Source: Candidatus Atribacteria bacterium
GTDB taxonomy: Bacteria; Atribacterota; Atribacteria; Atribacterales; Atribacteraceae
Length of the DNA: 7,409 nucleotides
Direction of reading: 5' to 3'
NCBI GenBank assembly: GCA_026390275.1
Contig: JAPLGF010000317.1
Location: forward strand, 1-7,409
The notes beneath the pieces are model-generated. The model did no database searches and had not been told where the DNA came from. It worked only from the letters and a program-made list of their open reading frames with translations. Below are positions 1-5,220 of this stretch, piece after piece (positions within the stretch are counted from its first letter, which is position 1; each line of letters starts with the position of its first letter). The position numbers were made by a program, and so were the translations under genes.

Positions 1-1062
1 TGTTCCCTTCCCGGCGAAATAGGGCATCATATAAAGGGGAGAAGGAGTGTAGTCCAAAGTTTCCATCGTCGTTTCAAAAAAATCTTTTCTTTCATGAACG
101 AGCTTATCCCGGAGTTCCTCTTTCAATTGATCCCGATACCATTTTAAAAGGACACCCCCGTTCATCGAACCCCCATTGACAAAGTAACTCCCGGGAAAAA
201 TAAAACAGGTAGTCTGATAGCCACTATGAAAGAGTCCCTGATTCAGAACCGGTCGATCGACACAAACCCCCAGGCACATGGTGGTTCCGAAACTATCGAG
301 AAAGACATCAGAAGAATGCAAACCCGCTCCCAAAGTGGCACAGGCCTGATCCCAGGCACCGGAAACTAAAATGATATCCGGTGGAAGATGAAGTTCTTCC
401 ACCATTTTTGGCAAAACCGGACCAATGGGAATTCCACTGGGTATAACTTCTGAAAATAGATCCGGCGAGAGATCCAGAGAAGTGAGAATATCAACCGACC
501 ATTTTTTTTCCTGAATATCAAAAAACATGGTACGGGTCGCCAGGGAATGATCAATAAACGGTTTTCCACACAGCTTCAGGGAAAGAAAATCCTCCCAACA
601 CAAAAATTTCCAGGTCCGGGAAAAAATTTCCGGAGTTATTTCCTTCCACCAGAGAATTTTACTGGCCGAGTACATGGGGTGACAGTGCTGTCCGGTCTGA
701 TCATAAATCATCCGGGGTTCCACTTTCTCGGCTATTTCCTGTGCCTGTTTCCCCCCCCGATAATCCATGGAAACCAGAGTGTTATCAAGCGGTACACCGC
801 GATCATCCACCGGCATGACCGCCTCCCCTAAAAGTGACAGGGCCAGAGATCGGATGGGATCCTTTTTCTCACAAGTTTGACCGGCCCTGGATACTAAGGT
901 TTGAAAAGCACTCCACATTTCACCGGGAAAAAGTTCTGCCCGGACTCCTTCACTGAGATGTAAAGGATACCCCATCGCGTCATGGTAAATGATTTCTCCA
1001 TTTTCATTGATAACGGTCACTTTGCTCCCGGTAGTTCCTATGTCCACTCCCATGTAACTCAT
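1..1062 (-). CDS. FGGY-family carbohydrate kinase, N-terminal 354 residues (3' end beyond the left edge)
   Basis: An open minus-strand frame runs from ATG at 1062 to the window edge without a stop. Seen: the N-terminal phosphate motif DIGTTGSK (residues 7-14), a D-x-R pair at D100/R102, the motif SGAWDQACATLGAG with the presumed catalytic base D238, and DSFGTT at about 256-261 (second actin-fold phosphate loop). These are hallmarks of FGGY kinases such as xylulokinase, ribulokinase, fuculokinase and LsrK, which phosphorylate a ketose or related sugar with ATP in the cytosol. Family members are about 490-520 residues, so roughly 140-160 C-terminal residues are missing. The first ATG is preferred because GAGGTG lies 5 bases upstream; a second ATG sits at codon 4. 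Divergence from a class II aldolase suggests the two act in sequence. The substrate cannot be assigned: in the usual W-x-D-x-R region the tryptophan is absent (SMDYR). Confidence 0.93.
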   Translation of the reverse strand, partial: MSYMGVDIGTTGSKVTVINENGEIIYHDAMGYPLHLSEGVRAELFPGEMWSAFQTLVSRAGQTCEKKDPIRSLALSLLGEAVMPVDDRGVPLDNTLVSMDYRGGKQAQEIAEKVEPRMIYDQTGQHCHPMYSASKILWWKEITPEIFSRTWKFLCWEDFLSLKLCGKPFIDHSLATRTMFFDIQEKKWSVDILTSLDLSPDLFSEVIPSGIPIGPVLPKMVEELHLPPDIILVSGAWDQACATLGAGLHSSDVFLDSFGTTMCLGVCVDRPVLNQGLFHSGYQTTCFIFPGSYFVNGGSMNGGVLLKWYRDQLKEELRDKLVHERKDFFETTMETLDYTPSPLYMMPYFAGKGT

Positions 1063-1154
1063 GCCTTCACCTCGTCTATTCCCTGTTTGATTTTTTTCCC
1101 CTTTTAAAGAATGCTCCTCCAAAAAAGACCCTTTTATATGATATCCTACTACCG

Positions 1155-1183
1155 TTGTTTCCTCCAGAATACTGAAATATATT
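1155..1183 (+). promoter_or_regulatory. candidate sigma-70 promoter for the aldolase gene
   Basis: TTGTTT (1155-1160) and TATATT (1178-1183) are separated by exactly 17 bases. The -10 box matches consensus at 5 of 6 positions and the -35 at 3 of 6. Transcription would start near 1190, about 55 bases before the ATG at 1246. The -35 box overlaps the shared TGTTTCCTCCAG motif, and an inverted GTTTCC/GGAAAC pair (1157-1162, 1184-1189) brackets the promoter, consistent with repressor control. For the divergent kinase only a TATAAA-like -10 (1133-1138, minus strand) with a poor -35 is visible. Confidence 0.4.
1156..1167 (+). repeat. shared 12-base motif, copy 1 (possible operator)
   Basis: TGTTTCCTCCAG occurs here upstream of the aldolase gene and again, identically, at 1887-1898 upstream of the transporter binding-protein promoter. 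Both copies are non-coding and in the same orientation. A GGAAAC at 1184-1189 is an inverted partner of the GTTTCC core here. The regulator role is inference. Confidence 0.45.
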
Positions 1184-1234
1184 GGAAACCAGCAGAACAA
1201 TAAAAAGGGTTGACTCAATCATCCCCGAAAAAAC

Positions 1235-1240
1235 AGGTGA
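1235..1240 (+). promoter_or_regulatory. ribosome binding site deciding the aldolase start
   Basis: AGGTGA ends 5 bases before ATG at 1246, an appropriate spacing. The longer in-frame TTG start at 1210 has AAAAAGGG directly abutting it, which leaves no usable spacing. The ATG is therefore the better start. Confidence 0.7.
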
Positions 1241-1245
1241 GAGAT

Positions 1246-1857
1246 ATGAACCATCCGAAAAATATTGACGATTGGAAAAAAGAAATCAGGAAATATGGAA
1301 AAAAATGCGTGGAGTCCGGGTATGTAACGACGGTGGGGGGAAACATCAGTGTTCGTTTGGACGATCACCGTTTTCTTATCACTGCTACCACCATTCCCCT
1401 GGATGAACTGGACGATTCCAGTATTGTGGAAGTGGACGATAAAGGAACCTGCCAGGATCAAAAGAAACCGTCCAAAGAAACCGGGATGCATCTCGGAATT
1501 TACTGTGCCCGTTCGGAGATCAATGCCATCGTCCATGTTCACCCCATCATTTCCACGACACTCGTTTCCATCGATGAACCCATCACCCCGGTCACTTTTG
1601 AAGAGCTGTATTTTCTGGGGGACAGTATTGGTATTTGCCCTCAGGTAGCCGCCGGAAGTAAAGATTTGCAGGAATCAGTTTCGGAAGGAGCAAAAAAACA
1701 CCAGGTTTTAGTTTTAAGAAATCACGGATGTGTGGCGATGGGAACCACCCTGAAAGAGGCTTACTTTCGAGTGGTAAAACTGGAAAGAGCAGCCCAGGCC
1801 ACGGTCATCGCTCAAATTTTTGGAAAGAAAATTGACTCTTTCCCCCTCTTAGGATGA
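1246..1857 (+). CDS. class II aldolase / epimerase (FucA/AraD family)
   Basis: 203 residues from the ATG at 1246, typical family length (about 200-230). Seen in order: phosphate-loop motif TVGGNISVR (29-37); PSKETGMHLGIY with the presumed catalytic Glu78; the metal-binding pair in VHVHP (His97, His99); and LRNHGC with the third metal ligand His159. This family uses a divalent metal to cleave or epimerise sugar phosphates, for example L-fuculose-1-phosphate to dihydroxyacetone phosphate plus an aldehyde, or L-ribulose-5-phosphate to D-xylulose-5-phosphate. Odd: the segment usually reading ITPSG or LTPTG is LITATTIPLDEL (44-55), so the phosphate-contacting Gly is Thr49, and the second Ser of the usual PSSE is Lys77. 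The gene is divergent from the FGGY kinase, its probable pathway partner. It ends in TGA. Aldolase versus epimerase and the substrate are not resolvable by eye. Confidence 0.9.
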   Translation: MNHPKNIDDWKKEIRKYGKKCVESGYVTTVGGNISVRLDDHRFLITATTIPLDELDDSSIVEVDDKGTCQDQKKPSKETGMHLGIYCARSEINAIVHVHPIISTTLVSIDEPITPVTFEELYFLGDSIGICPQVAAGSKDLQESVSEGAKKHQVLVLRNHGCVAMGTTLKEAYFRVVKLERAAQATVIAQIFGKKIDSFPLLG

Positions 1858-1886
1858 AAAGAAAACCAGACCGGAGTTCCCTGTCC

Positions 1887-1898
1887 TGTTTCCTCCAG
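1887..1898 (+). repeat. shared 12-base motif, copy 2 (possible operator)
   Basis: Identical to the copy at 1156-1167. Here TGTTTC (1887-1892) has an inverted partner GAAACA (1908-1913) at 15-base spacing. The whole element lies about 40 bases upstream of the -35 box of the binding-protein promoter. Confidence 0.45.
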
Positions 1899-1951
1899 TT
1901 CGATATAGAAACAACTCCCTCTGAGAAAAACCAGCTCCTTGTACAAATTGA

Positions 1952-1980
1952 TTGACACCATTTTCGACTTTCTTTAATAT
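1952..1980 (+). promoter_or_regulatory. strong sigma-70 promoter of the ABC importer operon
   Basis: A perfect -35 TTGACA (1952-1957), a 17-base spacer and -10 TAATAT (1975-1980; 4 of 6 match to TATAAT). Transcription should start near 1987, giving a leader of about 47 bases before the binding-protein start. The rest of the 1858-2033 gap is A/T-rich and holds the 12-base motif. No clear terminator for the upstream aldolase gene is visible there. Confidence 0.8.
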
Positions 1981-2020
1981 GAATACAGATTTTTTTGTTC
2001 CGGGTTTAAAATTAAGTACA

Positions 2021-2027
2021 AAGGAGG
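2021..2027 (+). promoter_or_regulatory. ribosome binding site deciding the binding-protein start
   Basis: A full AAGGAGG abuts the first in-frame ATG (2028) with no spacer. It lies 6 bases from the second in-frame ATG (2034). The second ATG is therefore the likely start. Confidence 0.75.
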
Positions 2028-2033
2028 ATGAAA

Positions 2034-2795
2034 ATGAAAGAATTCAAAACAATTATTCTGGTACTGGTTCTGCTTCTGGTGGTTACTTGTGGTAGTTTTG
2101 CCCAGGGAGCAGAGAAAAAGACCTACATCAACGGTATCGATGGTGACTATTTCCCCTTCTCATTTATTGACAAGGATGGAAAAGCGTCCGGATTCGATGT
2201 GGACTCCATCGAATGGATTGCCCAAGAGATGGGTTTCGAAGTGAAGACGGTCCCGATGGCCTGGGATGGAATTATTCCCAGCCTTCTGGCAAAGAAGATT
2301 GACTTCATTTATTCGGGCATGACCGTCACCGAGGAACGAAAGCAGATGGTTGATTTTACCAATGTATACTGGGTGGTCAACCAGGCTGTTGCCATTCAGG
2401 AAAAGGCCAACGTCACCATGGAAGACCTGCAGGCTGGTAAAATCACTATCGGGACACAACGGGGCTGCTCTGCTGCCATGTGGATTGAAGATAATCTGGT
2501 GAAAAAGGGGATTCTTCCCAAGGACAATCTCAAGCTTTATGATAACTTCCCACTGGCAGTGAACGATCTCATTAACGGTCGTATTCAAGCCACCATGATG
2601 GATGAGCCCGTCGTGGTCAAAGCTATTGCTGGTAAGCCACTCAAGAAAATTGGAATCATTTCCACCGGTGAGGAGTATGCCATTGCTGCTCGGAAAGAAG
2701 ATAAAGAACTGAAAGAGATACTCAATGAAGGATTGAAAAAATTAATGGCATCACCGAAGTGGGAAGAATTGATCAAGAAATACGAAATGAAGTAA
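2034..2795 (+). CDS. ABC importer periplasmic substrate-binding protein, amino-acid type (SBP family 3)
   Basis: 253 residues, normal for the family (about 240-270). An N-terminal signal peptide has a positive start, hydrophobic residues about 7-17 and a likely signal peptidase I site after Ser-Phe-Ala (A23). Cys19 follows Thr, so it is a poor lipobox. Seen: FPFSF (40-44), GFDVD (53-57), W77, SGMTVTEER with Arg102, and MMDEP with Asp190. In HisJ/GlnH-like proteins the equivalent Arg binds the ligand carboxylate and the Asp its amino group, so a ligand with an alpha-amino-acid moiety is inferred. Odd: the usual G-T/S-T carboxylate loop in the second lobe is RGCSAA (143-148), placing Cys145 near the pocket. 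It is the first gene of the importer cluster, with its own strong promoter and a terminator behind it. The exact ligand is unknown. Confidence 0.92.
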   Translation: MKEFKTIILVLVLLLVVTCGSFAQGAEKKTYINGIDGDYFPFSFIDKDGKASGFDVDSIEWIAQEMGFEVKTVPMAWDGIIPSLLAKKIDFIYSGMTVTEERKQMVDFTNVYWVVNQAVAIQEKANVTMEDLQAGKITIGTQRGCSAAMWIEDNLVKKGILPKDNLKLYDNFPLAVNDLINGRIQATMMDEPVVVKAIAGKPLKKIGIISTGEEYAIAARKEDKELKEILNEGLKKLMASPKWEELIKKYEMK

Positions 2796-2821
2796 TACAC
2801 TTACCATTTAACATCTCTCAC

Positions 2822-2859
2822 GAGGAGCAGGAAATTCATCCCTGTTCCTCATTTTTTTT
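2822..2859 (+). terminator. intrinsic terminator between the binding-protein and permease genes
   Basis: GAGGAGCAGG (2822-2831) pairs with CCTGTTCCTC (2841-2850): a 10-bp stem with one G-T wobble and a 9-base loop, followed by A and eight T (2852-2859). It starts 27 bases after the binding-protein stop. Partial readthrough here would give much binding protein and less membrane complex, a common arrangement in importers. Confidence 0.9.
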
Positions 2860-2895
2860 GTCACGGTTCGGCAGTAAGACCTCTCGCAATCAGTG

Positions 2896-2901
2896 TATAA
2901 T
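2896..2901 (+). promoter_or_regulatory. possible -10 box ahead of the permease genes
   Basis: A perfect TATAAT lies after the terminator and about 80 bases before permease 1. No good -35 is present at 16-18 base spacing, and the TG of an extended -10 is out of register by one base. It may be a weak or activator-dependent internal promoter, or chance. Confidence 0.3.
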
Positions 2902-2969
2902 GAGAAAATAGGTTTTGGGTATTGATCTTTTTCTGAGCGGGGGGGGATTGAACCTTTCATTTCGTTGTT

Positions 2970-2975
2970 AGGTGG
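2970..2975 (+). promoter_or_regulatory. ribosome binding site deciding the permease 1 start
   Basis: AGGTGG ends 5 bases before ATG at 2981 and 2 bases before ATG at 2978. An in-frame GTG at 2972 overlaps the site itself. The ATG at 2981 gives the best spacing. Confidence 0.55.
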
Positions 2976-2980
2976 GTATG

Positions 2981-3661
2981 ATGAACGAAGCATTCGGCGC
3001 GGTTTTGGAATCTCTTCCCTACATCCTTTCTGGAGTTTTTGTCACCCTCGGATTGGTGGCCCTCGCCCTGACAGTGGGACTCCTCTTGGGAGTTCCCATG
3101 GCCATCGGTGAAGTTTATGGCCAGAAGAATGTTTCCCACCTGGTGGCATTTTACGTGTGGATTTTCCGGGGGCTTCCGAACCTGGTTCTTCTTTTTCTTT
3201 TCTATTTTGGGGTTTTTCCCTTGCTGGGCCTCAACGTCTCGGCTTTTTTAATTGGGGCATTGGTCCTCGGATTACGGAGTGCCGCATATCAGGCGGAAAT
3301 CTTCCGGGGAGCTATTCTCTCCGTCGGCCAGGGACAGATGCTCGCGGCAATGGCCCTGGGAATGAGCAAAAAACAGGTCATTCGGAACATCATTCTTCCT
3401 CAGGCGATGCGCATCGCCCTCCCGCCCTGGACGAATGAGTACCCGATTCTCCTCACCGATTCCTCGGTCTGTTACGCCATTGGGGTCATGGAAATCATGA
3501 CTCGGGGGAACCAGATGGTGACACGTACTTATCAACCCCTGCCCCTCTATCTGACCTGTGCTCTAATCTTTATCCTTTTGAATTACTGGGGAATGCGGAT
3601 CTTCCACTCCCTGGAGAGGAAGATCCGCATTCCCGGTTTTGAAAGTGGTGAAAAGGAATGA
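2981..3661 (+). CDS. ABC importer permease 1 (HisM/GlnP-type, polar amino acid family)
   Basis: 226 residues from ATG 2981. Hydrophobic segments near 12-40, 55-78, 85-105 and 193-212, plus a weaker one around 155-175, fit the five-helix fold of this family. FRGLP (62-66) matches the conserved FRGxP motif. The cytoplasmic loop GQGQMLAAMALGM (116-128) followed by IILPQA (137-142) is the ATPase-docking EAA loop. Odd: the conserved Glu of EAA is replaced by Leu121. The protein should pair with the second permease to form the membrane channel. Its stop overlaps the ATPase start by 4 bases (ATGA), so translation is probably coupled. The start could also be ATG 2978 or GTG 2972. Confidence 0.9.
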   Translation: MNEAFGAVLESLPYILSGVFVTLGLVALALTVGLLLGVPMAIGEVYGQKNVSHLVAFYVWIFRGLPNLVLLFLFYFGVFPLLGLNVSAFLIGALVLGLRSAAYQAEIFRGAILSVGQGQMLAAMALGMSKKQVIRNIILPQAMRIALPPWTNEYPILLTDSSVCYAIGVMEIMTRGNQMVTRTYQPLPLYLTCALIFILLNYWGMRIFHSLERKIRIPGFESGEKE

Positions 3662-4431
3662 CCGAGAATCATTACGTTCTCAAAATCGAGGACATTCATA
3701 AATCATATGGCGAAGTCGAGGTGCTCAAAGGTATTTCCTTCCAGGTGAAGAAAGGAGAAACCAAGGTTTTTATCGGACCGTCCGGAACCGGGAAGAGCAC
3801 TCTCCTTCGGTGCATCAATCAACTTACCGTCCCCGACCAGGGAAGGGTCTGGTTGAACGGAGAAGAATTCACCCATACTCATGGGAAGATCTCCCTCTTC
3901 CGACAAAAAATGGGGATGGTTTTTCAACACTTCTATCTATTCGATCATCTCACCGCCCTGGGAAATGTGGAAGTCGCCCTCTTGAAGGTAAAAAAGATGA
4001 ACAAAAAGCAAGCCAAAGAGAAAGCCATCAAGGAGCTCCACCAGGTCGGAATGGAACAGAAAGCCCACCTTTACCCCGCCGAACTTTCGGGCGGACAGGC
4101 CCAGCGAGTCTCCATTGCCCGGGCATTAGCTATGGATCCCGAGGTGATGCTCTTCGACGAACCCACCTCTGCCCTCGACCCCGAGCTCATCGGAGAGGTT
4201 CTCGAGGTCATGAAGAAACTGGTACAGGCAGGTATGACCATGCTCGTTGTCACTCATGAGATGGGGTTTGCCTCATCGGTTGCAAATGAAATCATCTTTA
4301 TGGAAGAGGGAAAAATCATAGAGAGTGGTCCTCCCGGAAAATTATTCTACAGTCCAGAGTACGAGAGAACCAGGAAATTTTTGAGTAGAATTTCGGAACT
4401 CTACGGAGATTTAGGAACGAAAAATGGATAG
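3658..4431 (+). CDS. ABC importer ATP-binding protein (HisP/GlnQ-type)
   Basis: 257 residues, slightly longer than the usual 240-250. All nucleotide-binding motifs are intact: Walker A GPSGTGKST (40-48), Q-loop Gln90 in MVFQHF, signature LSGGQAQRV (143-151), Walker B VMLFDE with catalytic Glu168, D-loop SALD (171-174) and switch His200 in VVTHE. The Q-loop region FQHFYLFDHLT and the family-typical spacing place it in the polar-amino-acid importer group. The protein hydrolyses ATP on the cytoplasmic face to drive uptake. Odd: the usual T-x-L-E-N-V stretch after the Q-loop is TALGNV (99-104), so a generally conserved Glu is Gly102. The gene overlaps permease 1 by 4 bases upstream and permease 2 by 8 bases downstream, making one translationally coupled unit. 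Confidence 0.96.
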   Translation: MTENHYVLKIEDIHKSYGEVEVLKGISFQVKKGETKVFIGPSGTGKSTLLRCINQLTVPDQGRVWLNGEEFTHTHGKISLFRQKMGMVFQHFYLFDHLTALGNVEVALLKVKKMNKKQAKEKAIKELHQVGMEQKAHLYPAELSGGQAQRVSIARALAMDPEVMLFDEPTSALDPELIGEVLEVMKKLVQAGMTMLVVTHEMGFASSVANEIIFMEEGKIIESGPPGKLFYSPEYERTRKFLSRISELYGDLGTKNG

Positions 4432-5101
4432 TCTCATTTTTATTAGGGATAATCTTCTCCCTGCCCTCGGGGAAGGAGGACTCATCTCCCTGAAACTGAT
4501 CCTTCTCTCCATTCCCCTGGGACTACTAATGGGAATCATGATTGCCGTGGGGAGAGTCTATGGAAATAAACCAGTAACCTCCCTGTGCCGACTGTATGTC
4601 ATTTTCTTTCGTGGCTGTCCCCTGCTTTTACTCCTGTTTATGATTTACTTCGGCCTTCCTCCCCTGGGAATTTCCCTTTCTCCTTTTGCCTCTTCCGTCC
4701 TGAGCTTTGTTCTTTGTAACGGAGCATATACGTCCGAATACCTCCGTGGTGCCATTCAATCCGTGAAAACCGGCCAGATTACCGCCGCCGAAGCATTGGG
4801 AATGACCAGGCTTCAGGGTGTCCTGTACATCATTCTCCCGCAAGCCTTCCGTCGAGCCCTCCCCGGAGTCGGGAACGAAATCATTTATCTGATCAAATAC
4901 TCTTCTCTCGCCTACATGGTCACCTGCATCGAACTCACTGGTGCGGGAAAAATCGTCGCCGCCCGCTACTTTCGGTTCACCGAAACCTTTATCGCCATCG
5001 GTATCATCTATCTCCTCTTCGTCACGGTCGCTACCAAAATCATGAATATGCTGGAGAAGAAGCTTTCCTTCCCCGGAATGGGACCAGGTATGGGGAAGTA
5101 G
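4424..5101 (+). CDS. ABC importer permease 2 (HisQ/GlnP-type, polar amino acid family)
   Basis: 225 residues with hydrophobic segments near 20-43, 54-78, 84-104, about 150-172 and 188-208. FFRGCP (61-66) is the conserved FRGxP-type motif. The EAA-loop region is GQITAAEALGM (117-127) followed by IILPQAFRRALP. As in permease 1, the canonical Glu is missing (Thr120). It is paralogous to permease 1 and presumably forms a heterodimer with it, as HisQ and HisM do. AGGA at 4413-4416, inside the ATPase gene, serves as ribosome binding site 7 bases before the ATG. It is the last gene of the importer unit and is followed by a convergent ATPase gene on the other strand. Confidence 0.92.
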   Translation: MDSLIFIRDNLLPALGEGGLISLKLILLSIPLGLLMGIMIAVGRVYGNKPVTSLCRLYVIFFRGCPLLLLLFMIYFGLPPLGISLSPFASSVLSFVLCNGAYTSEYLRGAIQSVKTGQITAAEALGMTRLQGVLYIILPQAFRRALPGVGNEIIYLIKYSSLAYMVTCIELTGAGKIVAARYFRFTETFIAIGIIYLLFVTVATKIMNMLEKKLSFPGMGPGMGK

Positions 5102-5164
5102 TAATTAAACGCAGTTATTCTATCTCCTTTTCATGGGAAACCACTTTCTCAACCCAGATACTTA

Positions 5165-5187
5165 CGAAGATTTGGCTCTTTGTTTTT
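5165..5187 (+). terminator. weak candidate terminator after the importer operon
   Basis: CGAAGA (5165-5170) can pair with TCTTTG (5177-5182), including one G-T pair, around a 6-base loop, followed by five T (5183-5187). The stem is short and A/T-rich. Its position 64 bases after the last importer gene and before a convergent gene is right for a terminator. Confidence 0.35.
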
Positions 5188-5194
5188 CCATCCT

Positions 5195-5206
5195 AATATC
5201 GATATT
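5195..5206. repeat. 12-base perfect palindrome in the convergent gap
   Basis: AATATCGATATT is its own reverse complement and lies 14 bases beyond the ATPase stop codon. Without a loop it is more like a protein-binding site than a terminator. Given the A/T content it may be chance. Confidence 0.3.
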
Positions 5207-5220
5207 TCGTTTTTCTGCGA

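Noticed and set aside
547..831. 94-codon plus-strand frame across the kinase gene
   Set aside because: It lies entirely inside the FGGY kinase reading frame on the other strand, whose motifs are intact. It is a shadow.
1210..1245. TTG start giving a 12-residue longer aldolase
   Set aside because: No spacing between the purine run and the TTG, and the extension is not family-like. The ATG at 1246 has a proper ribosome binding site.
2028..2033. First ATG of the binding-protein gene
   Set aside because: It directly abuts AAGGAGG with no spacer. The ATG 6 bases later is better placed.
2079..2096. Lipoprotein signal at Cys19 of the binding protein
   Set aside because: The residue before Cys is Thr, not Gly, Ala or Ser. 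A signal peptidase I site (Ser-Phe-Ala) lies just after, so a soluble secreted protein is more likely, although a divergent lipobox cannot be excluded.
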